Of a stretch of 16,923 nt of DNA, positions 7,487 to 14,253 are shown piece after piece. The position numbers were made by a program, and so were the translations under genes. Source of the DNA: Hyphomicrobiales bacterium (GTDB lineage: Bacteria > Pseudomonadota > Alphaproteobacteria > Rhizobiales > Aestuariivirgaceae); assembly GCA_003151375.1 (NCBI GenBank), contig PLXI01000179.1, forward strand, positions 12,705-29,627. Reading direction: 5' to 3'. The notes below the pieces were generated by a model. The model saw nothing but the letters and a program-made list of their open reading frames with translations, did not search any database and was not told where the DNA came from. Numbering within the stretch: position 1 is the stretch's first letter; each line of letters opens with the position of its first letter.

Positions 7487-7583
7487 GAGAGGTTGGCCTG
7501 CGGACGTTTCGCTCGCCAACCGGGTCAGGGCCGGAAGGCAGCAGCCCTAACGAGACCGTAATGGGTTGCTCGTCCAGCCTCTC
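7487..7583 (+). ncRNA. ffs: Signal recognition particle RNA (4.5S, small bacterial type)
   Basis: This RNA forms the signal recognition particle with Ffh and directs membrane proteins to the translocon. Its core is the conserved domain IV: GGTCAGGGCCGGAAGGCAGC (7523-7542), with the GGAA tetraloop at 7533-7536 and the AGCAGCCC strand opposite GTCAGGG. The ends pair as GAGAGGTTGG (7487-7496) with CCAGCCTCTC (7574-7583), ten pairs with one G-U, which fixes a length of about 97 bases. A CTTTTC stretch right after the 3' end may help termination. The gene lies just upstream of dnaX, a linkage I recall in alphaproteobacteria. The ends are inferred from pairing only. Confidence 0.93.
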
Positions 7584-7607
7584 ACTTTTCCAATTCTGGC
7601 ATCTTTA

Positions 7608-7638
7608 TTGTCGCCTTGCGCGGAAGGTGCGCTAATCT
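7608..7638 (+). promoter_or_regulatory. Possible dnaX operon promoter
   Basis: A -10-like TAATCT (7633-7638) lies 6 bases before the dnaX ATG. A weak -35, TTGTCG (7608-7613), is 19 bases upstream of it, or 18 bases if the -10 is read as CTAATC. If real, the dnaX message would be leaderless, since no Shine-Dalgarno precedes the ATG. The spacing is longer than ideal, so this is tentative. Confidence 0.3.
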
Positions 7639-7644
7639 AGCCCT

Positions 7645-9330
7645 ATGACGGATTCCTCCACCAACCCTATGCCTTACCGCGTTCTGGCGCGAAAATACCG
7701 GCCCAAGGATTTTAACGACCTCATCGGCCAAGAAGCCATGGTGCGCACGCTGACCAATGCTTTCGCTTCTGGTCGCATTGCCCAGGCCTATATGCTGACC
7801 GGCCTGCGCGGCATTGGCAAAACCACCACGGCGCGGCTTATTGCGCGGGCGCTGAATTACCCTGCCGGGGCTTCCGTTGAGATGCCGGAACTCACCGCAC
7901 AGTGTGAGGCGATTTTAGAATCACGCCACATGGATGTGATCGAGATGGACGCTGCATCCAACACCGGCGTTGATAATATGCGTGAGATTATTGATCAGGT
8001 GCGTTATGCGCCAGTGCAAGCGCGCACCAAAGTTTACATCATCGACGAAGTTCACATGCTTTCCAAAAGCGCTTTCAACGCTTTGTTGAAAACACTGGAA
8101 GAGCCGCCTCCGCATGTGAAATTCATTTTCGCCACAACTGAAATTCGCAAAGTTCCGGTCACTATTCTATCGCGCTGTCAGCGCTTTGATTTGCGTCGCT
8201 TAGATGTGACTACGCTGCAAAAGCATTACGCCAAAATCTGCGGGTTGGAAAAAGTTGCGGCCGAAGACGAGGCATTGCGCCTCATTGCCAAAGCCGCAGA
8301 GGGTTCAGTGCGTGATGGGCTATCATTGCTCGATCAGGCCATCGCTTATGGTGATGGCTCGGTGAAAACCGCTGACGTGATGAACATGTTGGGTCTTTTG
8401 GAAAAAGGCCAAGTGATCAACTTGTTTGAAGCGGTGATGGCGGGTGACGTAGCGCGGGCCTTGGAAGACGTTGACCGACAATATCAAGCTGGCGGCGATC
8501 CTGAAACCATTCTCACCGATATGGCGGATTTCACCCATTACGTTACGCGGCTGAAAGTGGCACCAAATTCTGCGGTACTTGATGCTTCACGCACCGAGGA
8601 AGAAAAGCAAAAGGGCATGGATTTCGCGAAGCGTCTTTCCATGGCACATTTATCGCGCTGCTGGCAGATGTTGCTGAAAGGCCTTGGCGAAACCGCGCAA
8701 GCCGCACAGCCAATCATGGCAGCTGAAATGCTGATCATAAGGCTGGCACATGCGGCCAATCTGCCGTCGGGTGAAGACTTGATGAAGCAGGTGCAGGCAC
8801 AGCCTACACCCACGCCACGAATTGTACCGCAAGCCTCTGTGCCCCAACGTGAAGCGATGAGCGAAGCGCGCGCCTTGTCTCAAGCCAAGCCAGTTCATAC
8901 TGAAATTGGCCATGATAATCAGCCACAGGCGCGGATCAAAAGTCTGGCTGATGTGGTGGCGCTGGCCAAAGCAAAGCGCGACATCAAATTCCAAGTTGAT
9001 CTGGAAAAATACATTCGCCCGATCAGTGTTGCTGATGGTAAAATTGAGTTAGTGCTGGAGCGTGGCGCTGATCCTGGCCTTGCCAATGAGCTGTCGCGCA
9101 AGCTCGAAGCATGGACAGGCCGACGTTGGATCATTGCGGTTTCAACACAAGGCGGTGAAGCCACAGTGGCCCAGCAAAGAAAAGACGCCAAAGACTCAGC
9201 CTTCAAATGGGCCAAAGCGCAAGCTGATGTTCAAGCAGTGCTAAAAGCTTTTCCGGGCGCTGAGATTTTAAACGTGTCTGAAGTTGAACCCGTTTCCACT
9301 CCCGAAGAGGCAGAAGATGAACCTCGCTGA
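7645..9330 (+). CDS. dnaX: DNA polymerase III subunit gamma/tau (DnaX)
   Basis: DnaX is the AAA+ motor of the clamp loader that opens the beta clamp at replication forks. The 561-residue product has YRVLARKYRPKDFNDLIGQE (11-30), Walker A GLRGIGKTT (53-61), Walker B YIIDEVH (131-137), NALLKTLEEPPPHVKFIFAT (145-164) and the SRC arginine-finger motif (176-178). The segment where most bacteria have a four-cysteine zinc site (about 70-90) keeps a single cysteine, Cys87, so zinc binding is probably lost. A variable linker (about 385-430) leads to a tau-like C-terminal domain ending in EDEPR. A slippery-looking site at codon 323 falls inside the collar domain, so a shortened gamma form is unlikely. 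The gene ends 14 bases inside ybaB. Confidence 0.96.
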   Translation: MTDSSTNPMPYRVLARKYRPKDFNDLIGQEAMVRTLTNAFASGRIAQAYMLTGLRGIGKTTTARLIARALNYPAGASVEMPELTAQCEAILESRHMDVIEMDAASNTGVDNMREIIDQVRYAPVQARTKVYIIDEVHMLSKSAFNALLKTLEEPPPHVKFIFATTEIRKVPVTILSRCQRFDLRRLDVTTLQKHYAKICGLEKVAAEDEALRLIAKAAEGSVRDGLSLLDQAIAYGDGSVKTADVMNMLGLLEKGQVINLFEAVMAGDVARALEDVDRQYQAGGDPETILTDMADFTHYVTRLKVAPNSAVLDASRTEEEKQKGMDFAKRLSMAHLSRCWQMLLKGLGETAQAAQPIMAAEMLIIRLAHAANLPSGEDLMKQVQAQPTPTPRIVPQASVPQREAMSEARALSQAKPVHTEIGHDNQPQARIKSLADVVALAKAKRDIKFQVDLEKYIRPISVADGKIELVLERGADPGLANELSRKLEAWTGRRWIIAVSTQGGEATVAQQRKDAKDSAFKWAKAQADVQAVLKAFPGAEILNVSEVEPVSTPEEAEDEPR

Positions 9331-9637
9331 TATTATGAAACAGGCCGGCCAAATGCAGGCCAAACTGGCCGATGTTCAAGAAAAACTTGAGCACCTGTTT
9401 GTGCAGGGCCAAGCTGGTAATGGCCTCGTGAAAATCACCATGACAGGCAAATTCGCTGTGCGCGCCGTGGAGATTGATCCTAGCCTCATGCAAACGGGCG
9501 AGCATGAAATCCTGGAGGATTTAATCCTCACGGCCCTTGGAGATGCCAAGGCCAAGGCAGAAGTTGCAGCGGCAGAGGAAATGAAATCCGTCACTGCTGG
9601 AATGCCTTTGCCACCTGGCATGAAGCTGCCGTTTTGA
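9317..9637 (+). CDS. ybaB: YbaB/EbfC family nucleoid-associated protein
   Basis: A 106-residue DNA-binding protein of the YbaB/EbfC family, small dimers with a tweezer-like shape that coat DNA. It shows the N-terminal helix MNLADIMKQAGQMQAKLADVQEKL in outline, the central GLVKITMTGKFAVRAVEIDP strands (36-55), and the C-terminal helix with the ending GMPLPPGMKLPF. The start at ATG 9317 is chosen because it gives the standard MNLADIMKQA N-terminus; the gene then overlaps the dnaX end by 14 bases. An earlier in-frame ATG at 9284 would add 11 unusual residues. The dnaX - ybaB - recR order is widespread in bacteria and points to a shared role in replication and repair. Confidence 0.94.
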   Translation: MNLADIMKQAGQMQAKLADVQEKLEHLFVQGQAGNGLVKITMTGKFAVRAVEIDPSLMQTGEHEILEDLILTALGDAKAKAEVAAAEEMKSVTAGMPLPPGMKLPF

Positions 9638-9650
9638 GGGTTGCCGTTTT

Positions 9651-10253
9651 ATGAAACGCCAAGCCGGGCCAGAGGTTGAACGCTTGATCCAACTTCTTGG
9701 CAAGCTGCCGGGCCTGGGCCCTCGTTCAGCGCGCCGTGCGGTTTTGCATCTGGTTAAAAACCGCGACAAACTTATGGCGCCGCTGACCTCTGCACTGGCT
9801 GATGCCCATGACAAAGTTGTGGAATGTCATATCTGCGGCAATGTAGATACGCTTGATCCTTGCACCATTTGCGCAGATCCGCGCCGCGATCAAAACACCC
9901 TTTGTGTGGTAGAAGATGTGGGTGATCTCTGGGCCCTGGAACGCGCTGGGGCATGGAACGGTCAATATCATGTTTTAGGCGGCACACTTTCGGCCTTGGG
10001 CGGTGTGCGTCCGGAAGATTTGAATATCGACACACTGATTGCACGCTGCTCCGAAGGCAAAATCAAGGAAGTCGTTCTGGCCAATAACGCCACCATTGAA
10101 GGCCAAACCACCGCGCATTACATCACTGACCGCTTAAAGGGTCTTGGCGTTGTGGCCACAAGACTTGCACATGGGGTGCCTGTGGGTGGCGAATTGGATT
10201 ATCTTGATGAAGGCACGCTGACGCAGGCCATGCGCGCCAGACGGCCGATGTAA
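9651..10253 (+). CDS. recR: Recombination mediator protein RecR
   Basis: RecR works with RecF and RecO to load RecA on gapped DNA during repair. The 200-residue product has the helix-hairpin-helix LGKLPGLGPRSARRAVLHLV (16-35). A four-cysteine zinc finger follows (Cys59, Cys62, Cys71, Cys74), then a Toprim domain starting LCVVEDVGDLWALE (84-97) with the Walker-B-like C-terminal part GVPVGGELDYLDEGTL (175-190). All family hallmarks and the normal length are present. It starts 13 bases after ybaB. Its TAA is followed after one base by the selO ATG, so all four genes from dnaX are probably one transcript. Confidence 0.97.
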   Translation: MKRQAGPEVERLIQLLGKLPGLGPRSARRAVLHLVKNRDKLMAPLTSALADAHDKVVECHICGNVDTLDPCTICADPRRDQNTLCVVEDVGDLWALERAGAWNGQYHVLGGTLSALGGVRPEDLNIDTLIARCSEGKIKEVVLANNATIEGQTTAHYITDRLKGLGVVATRLAHGVPVGGELDYLDEGTLTQAMRARRPM

Positions 10254-10254
10254 A

Positions 10255-11670
10255 ATGCATATTCCGCTGATTGAGCAAAGCTATGCCGCGTTGCCGGAGC
10301 TGCTTTATACCCGCGTTGAACCACAGAGTGTTGCTGCACCCAAATTGGTGATTGCCAATGATGCTTTAGCAGCAGAGCTCGGGATTGACCGCGATTGGTT
10401 GCATAGTGCCGATGCCTTGCAGCTGCTGGCGGGCAATGTAGCACCATCGCATGGAAGCGTTATCGCCATGGCCTATGCCGGACATCAGTTTGGCGGCTTC
10501 AATGCGCGCCTAGGCGATGGCCGTGCTTTGTTGCTGGGCGATGTTCTTTTGAACGATGGCACAAGACGCGAGCTTCACCTCAAAGGTTCAGGCCGCACGA
10601 TTTATTCACGCGGTGGCGATGGGCGCGCAACGCTTTCGGCCATGTTGCGCGAATATATTTTAAGTGAAGCTATGGCGGCATTGCAGGTTCCCACGACAAG
10701 ATCTTTGGCCGTGGTGGAAACCGGTGAGCGCGTATTTCGCCAAAGGCCGGAGCATGGAGCGGTTCTCACCCGCGTTGCAAAGAGCCATGTGCGGGTTGGC
10801 ACGTTTCAATTTCTAGCAGCGCGGGGTGAAACCAAAGCAATAGAAGCTCTCATGGCCCACGAGATTGCGCGCACCATGCCGGAAGTTTCAGGTGCGCGAG
10901 AATTTCTGGCGGAAGTTTTATCGCGGCAGGCGCGGCTGATTGCACAATGGATGAGTTTCGGATTCATCCACGGCGTTATGAATACCGACAATGCACAAAT
11001 TGCTGGCGAGACGATTGATTATGGGCCTTGCGCCTTTATGGATGGGTTTGATCCGCAGAAAGTGTTCTCATCCATCGATGAAAATGGCCGCTATGCCTAT
11101 GACAAGCAGCCGACGATTGGCTTGTGGAATATGACGCGCCTAGCCGAGTGTCTTTTACCATTGTTGGATGAGAACCGCGAAGCCGCGATCAAAATTGCTG
11201 AGCAAGAACTTGGGCGGTTCATGCCGCTGTTTGAGATGGAATTTGAAAAGCGCATGTTGGCGAAGCTCGGCATCAATGAACTTTCCCATGCACAGTTCAT
11301 TACCGAGACCTTGCAACACATGGCCAATGCATGGGCAGATTTTACACGCTTCTTCACGGCGCTGACGCGCGGTGATGATATGCGAAGCTTTTTCATTTCT
11401 GATTTAGCGCATGATGAATGGCGAGCGGAATGGAATATATTGCGGGCGCCAGAGGCAACTGCGCTCATGCAAAAATACAATCCAGTTTACATCGCGCGCA
11501 ACCACCGCGTTGAGGCCGCACTCACTGCGGCGGAAAACCAAAATTATCTTCCACTTCATCAACTATTGGATGCGGTGCAAAATCCATTCACAGCTCGTGC
11601 AGATTTGGTGCAGTTTGAAAATGCGCCCGATGCACAAGAAGAAGTGTTGCAGACGTTTTGCGGGACGTGA
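10255..11670 (+). CDS. selO: Protein adenylyltransferase SelO (YdiU family)
   Basis: SelO is a pseudokinase-fold enzyme that transfers AMP from ATP to Ser/Thr/Tyr of target proteins and has been linked to redox stress. The 471-residue product keeps the expected residues. Lys110 is in LHLKGSGRT, the glycine-rich GGDGRATLSAM follows (120-130), Glu133 is in REYILSEAM, and VGTFQF is present. Asp245 and Asn246 are in GVMNTDN, and Asp255 is in IDYGPCAFMD. The C-terminus ends TFCGT, with cysteine where some eukaryotic homologues have selenocysteine. The gene starts one base after recR, an unusual partner for repair genes, and its stop abuts that of rmuC. No secretion signal is visible, so a cytosolic location is expected. 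Confidence 0.94.
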   Translation: MHIPLIEQSYAALPELLYTRVEPQSVAAPKLVIANDALAAELGIDRDWLHSADALQLLAGNVAPSHGSVIAMAYAGHQFGGFNARLGDGRALLLGDVLLNDGTRRELHLKGSGRTIYSRGGDGRATLSAMLREYILSEAMAALQVPTTRSLAVVETGERVFRQRPEHGAVLTRVAKSHVRVGTFQFLAARGETKAIEALMAHEIARTMPEVSGAREFLAEVLSRQARLIAQWMSFGFIHGVMNTDNAQIAGETIDYGPCAFMDGFDPQKVFSSIDENGRYAYDKQPTIGLWNMTRLAECLLPLLDENREAAIKIAEQELGRFMPLFEMEFEKRMLAKLGINELSHAQFITETLQHMANAWADFTRFFTALTRGDDMRSFFISDLAHDEWRAEWNILRAPEATALMQKYNPVYIARNHRVEAALTAAENQNYLPLHQLLDAVQNPFTARADLVQFENAPDAQEEVLQTFCGT

Positions 11671-12816
11671 CTACTTAATCAACCTTGGCTTGGGCGCAAC
11701 GGCTTGCACTTCGTCCAGCTCCAGGCTTTCAATTCTACCTGCCCGCTTGACTATCTTTTCAGTGGAAGTTTGGAGTTGATCCAAATCCACATTGGCTTGG
11801 CTGAAATGGGTTTGCAGTTTTACAACGCGCTCATTCATGCGGCTTACATCTTCGAGCAGCTTCACCACCTCAGCTTGAATAACACCCGCCTGCTCACGCA
11901 TGGCAACATCGCGCACGATGGCCTGCATGGTTTGAACGAGCAGCATTAAAACATTGGGTGAGGCCAAAATCACCCTTGATTTATGGGCGCGCTGCACCAC
12001 GTCTTCAAAGCGCTCATTGAGTTCAACATAAACTGATTCAGACGGCACAAACATAATAGCCGTTTCATGGGTTTCGCCATTGATCAGATATTTCTCAGCA
12101 ATGTCTTTGACGTGCCGTTGCACGTCAGATTTAAGCTGGGCTTCTGCGGCACGCCGCGATGTATCATCCTCTGCGGCACGCATCGCATTATAAGCTTCCA
12201 GCGGGAACTTCGCATCAATCACCAGCTTAAGGCGCGAATCTGGTAGCGAGATTATACAATCCGGCCTTGTACCATTGGAAAGTGTTGCTTGAAAAGCATA
12301 GGCCTTGGAATGCAGGCCGTCAGAAATAATCGCCTCCATGCGGCCTTGCCCAAAGGCACCACGGGTTTGTTTATTGGAAAGAATATCTTTCAAAGAGAGC
12401 ATTTCAGTGGACAGCATCGCCAGATTTCCCTGTGCCACATCAATCACCGCGAGGCGTTCGTTGAGCTGGTTCAAAGAAAGCGCTGTGCGTTGGGTTTGAT
12501 CGGCCAAGCCTTGGCCCACGCGGTGGCTCAGCGCTTCCAGCCGTTCATCCAAAGTGTGCTGAATGGCCATTTGGCCGCCTTGCGAGTTTTGGCTGATTTG
12601 GCCGAGCATGCCGGCGAGTTCGGCCATGCGGTATTCCAGATCAGCGTTGCGCGCCAAAGCTTCAAAGCGTTCAGCCTTACGGCCACTTTGCGCGCGGAAG
12701 GCGAGAATGAGCGTGATGATAAGCAGAGCAAACAGCGCAACAACACCCCACTGCAAAAGCTCAGTGAGGGAGACGCTATAACCGCCGATTTGGATAACAG
12801 TTGGATTGAAGATCAT
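11671..12816 (-). CDS. rmuC: DNA recombination protein RmuC
   Basis: RmuC proteins are membrane-anchored, coiled-coil proteins with a nuclease-like domain; loss raises inversion between short repeats in E. coli. From ATG 12816 the product has 381 residues. There is one membrane helix (about 22-40), a charged coiled-coil stretch (about 44-150), then the RmuC domain: NKQTRGAFGQGRME (148-161), RPDCIISLPD (184-193), LVIDAKFPLEAY (198-209), MFVPSESVY (255-263) and ASPNVLMLLVQTM (285-297). An in-frame GTG at 12867 would add 17 residues, but it lies inside a strong hairpin and the extension does not look native. No Shine-Dalgarno is visible before 12816. The gene begins about 30 bases after a terminator-like structure and its stop abuts that of selO. 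Confidence 0.9.
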   Translation of the reverse strand: MIFNPTVIQIGGYSVSLTELLQWGVVALFALLIITLILAFRAQSGRKAERFEALARNADLEYRMAELAGMLGQISQNSQGGQMAIQHTLDERLEALSHRVGQGLADQTQRTALSLNQLNERLAVIDVAQGNLAMLSTEMLSLKDILSNKQTRGAFGQGRMEAIISDGLHSKAYAFQATLSNGTRPDCIISLPDSRLKLVIDAKFPLEAYNAMRAAEDDTSRRAAEAQLKSDVQRHVKDIAEKYLINGETHETAIMFVPSESVYVELNERFEDVVQRAHKSRVILASPNVLMLLVQTMQAIVRDVAMREQAGVIQAEVVKLLEDVSRMNERVVKLQTHFSQANVDLDQLQTSTEKIVKRAGRIESLELDEVQAVAPKPRLIK

Positions 12817-12845
12817 GGGGGTGAAGCTAGCAGATTCGCCGCCAC

Positions 12846-12893
12846 AAAACAGGTAGGGCCCGGCCACCTACTGGGCGGCACGGGCCCCTGGCT
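12846..12893 (-). terminator. Strong hairpin with U-run (terminator or attenuator before rmuC)
   Basis: On the - strand, GGGGCCCG and GCCGCC (12888-12874, one bulged base) pair with GGTGGC and CGGGCCCT (12868-12855) around a CAGTA loop: about 14 pairs with G-U wobbles at two positions. An alternative base pairing, CAGG with CCTG (12853-12850), brings the stem right up to TTTT (12849-12846). This looks like an intrinsic terminator for the - strand, only about 30 bases before the rmuC ATG, so it either ends the nlpC/P60 transcript or acts as an attenuator. Confidence 0.45.
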
Positions 12894-12897
12894 TACA

Positions 12898-12924
12898 CCT
12901 GCTCGGGACGGCGACATGAGCAGG
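12898..12924 (-). other. Hairpin between NlpC/P60 gene and rmuC
   Basis: On the - strand, CCTGCTC (12924-12918) pairs perfectly with GAGCAGG (12904-12898) around a 13-base loop, and one more G-U pair can close the base. It stands four bases upstream of the larger terminator-like hairpin. The rest of the 200-base gap (12817-13016) holds a weak 5-bp hairpin near 12979-12993 and a TTAACG stretch, but no coding sequence that I can support. Confidence 0.4.
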
Positions 12925-13016
12925 CTAAAACCGTTAACGAAGCTGGCGATGCAGTGGGGCGATAAGGAAGCGCGATACTGTCACCAAAGAGGTGATTTTG
13001 CGGCGGCAGTGTGTCG

Positions 13017-13850
13017 CTAAACCCCTAAGCGTTTGATATTGCTTATGGGCGTGTGCGAACGCCCAACAACATCCTGCAGCAAATCGCTCGTCACTTTCAT
13101 ATAGTGGCCATTGGCGTGAATCATCTGCGTGGCTGATTGCATAATGCCAACGTGACCCCGCCAAAAAACCAGATCGCCGCGTTTGAGTTTTTTGTGATCA
13201 GAAACCACATCGCCCAAGTTTTTTTCTTGCATATCTGAATCACGGGGCGCTTCCACACCTGCTGCCTGCAACGCAATTTGAACCAGACCAGAACAATCAA
13301 GCCCAGCATGGGTTTTGCCACCCCAATAGTAAGGCACGTTGAGAAACTGTTCTGCTACCGCAACGAAGTCATTTTCGTGCTGGCCCAGGGCAGAAAGATG
13401 GGCGGCATGGACTGCCCCGCCCGTGGCCAAACAGGCATAGGCGCTTTGCAACCGCGATACAACGACGGCACTATGCAAATAGAGTTGCTGGGCGGGTTGA
13501 GATTTGAGGTCCGTGTGCGCATAAAAGATGGTGGAGATATTTGAAACAAAATGCGTTGGCGCGGTGGGCACCCCAAGGTTTTGCTCTTGCACATAACCCA
13601 CATAACCATCGCGCTTCATCTTCACCCAAGCCCAATCGTGCTGGCGTTCAAACACCTCACACGCTTCACCGAATAGAGCTTGCGATATTTGCGCCGCATC
13701 AGGTTTTGGTGTTTTGTGAATGGGGGCAATAGATACTGCAATGCGCGCCGCAGTTGGCGTCACAAACTGTTGTGCTTCCACCCGCCCGCGCAAGGCTTCA
13801 TCAGCTAAATCGGCGCGAAAGACATTCAAACGTGGATCAAGTTTTTCCAT
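13017..13850 (-). CDS. NlpC/P60 family cysteine peptidase with SH3-like N-terminal domains
   Basis: This family usually cleaves peptide bonds in peptidoglycan stems. The 277-residue product has SH3-like segments at about 35-95 (DWAWVKMKRDGYVGYV, 72-87) and about 96-160, then the catalytic domain: YYWGGKT (174-180), catalytic Cys186 in GLDCSGLV, His233 in RGHVGIM and a third polar site at His245. KRGDLVFWRG is also standard. No signal peptide or lipobox is seen, which is odd for a wall enzyme; export by another route or a cytosolic recycling role are both possible. The ATG at 13850 shares a base with the stop of the MarR gene (TGATG); a GTG three bases earlier is an alternative. Confidence 0.9.
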   Translation of the reverse strand: MEKLDPRLNVFRADLADEALRGRVEAQQFVTPTAARIAVSIAPIHKTPKPDAAQISQALFGEACEVFERQHDWAWVKMKRDGYVGYVQEQNLGVPTAPTHFVSNISTIFYAHTDLKSQPAQQLYLHSAVVVSRLQSAYACLATGGAVHAAHLSALGQHENDFVAVAEQFLNVPYYWGGKTHAGLDCSGLVQIALQAAGVEAPRDSDMQEKNLGDVVSDHKKLKRGDLVFWRGHVGIMQSATQMIHANGHYMKVTSDLLQDVVGRSHTPISNIKRLGV

Positions 13851-14194
13851 CACAGGCCTTTTGATGCGGCGCTGATTTCATCCGCCATGTGTTCCAGAAA
13901 CAACGACCCCTTCACCGTGCGTTGAATAAGCACGTTGCGTAAATCTTTATCATCGCGTTTGCGTGTCACCAAGGCCAGTTTACCCATGGCGTCCAAGGCG
14001 CGGGTGATAACCGGTTTGGAAACGTTAAGCTTGGCCGCCAGTGCACGCACGGTGTGGGGTGGCGGCTCCAAATATATGGTCAGCAAAATAGTGATCTGGC
14101 GCAAGGACAAATCCGCTTCATTGCCGCGCACTTGGGCAAGGCCAACCCCGTGCCAGAGGTGCAAAGCTTGTGCAGTTGTAAGCGGATTGAGCAT
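13850..14194 (-). CDS. MarR-like winged helix-turn-helix regulator
   Basis: A 114-residue protein with a MarR-type winged helix-turn-helix: LSLRQITILLTIYLEPPPHTVRALAAKLNVSKPVITRALDAMGKLALVTRKRDDKDLRN in outline over about 29-87. The recognition helix lies in VSKPVITRALDAM (58-70), followed by the wing with RKRDDKD (78-84). It should bind DNA as a dimer; the ligand and targets are unknown. The start at ATG 14194 gives a family-like N-terminus; a TTG at 14242 would add 16 residues, and neither has a clear Shine-Dalgarno. It is shorter than classical MarR proteins (around 140). It is translationally coupled to the NlpC/P60 gene and follows the aminopeptidase gene by 59 bases, so it may control this cell-wall group (inference). 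Confidence 0.8.
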   Translation of the reverse strand: MLNPLTTAQALHLWHGVGLAQVRGNEADLSLRQITILLTIYLEPPPHTVRALAAKLNVSKPVITRALDAMGKLALVTRKRDDKDLRNVLIQRTVKGSLFLEHMADEISAASKGL

Positions 14195-14253
14195 AGCACA
14201 GCCAATTGTTTCGGATGCGTTCCATATTTCACCCGCCAGCAAGGCATTGCAAG

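Noticed and set aside
8610..8616. In-frame A AAG GGC heptamer in dnaX as a programmed -1 frameshift site making gamma
   Set aside because: It lies at codon 323, inside the collar domain, and the -1 frame stops about 30 codons later, which would remove part of a needed domain; no stimulating hairpin is obvious.
11668..11670. TGA at the end of selO as a selenocysteine codon
   Set aside because: The usual Cys/Sec position is already a cysteine in TFCGT, nothing family-like follows, and the next gene's stop abuts it.
12289..13020. A 243-codon open frame on the + strand opposite rmuC
   Set aside because: It is the antisense shadow of rmuC extended into the gap; composition is unlike a protein family, it has no ribosome site, and it would run across two strong hairpins.
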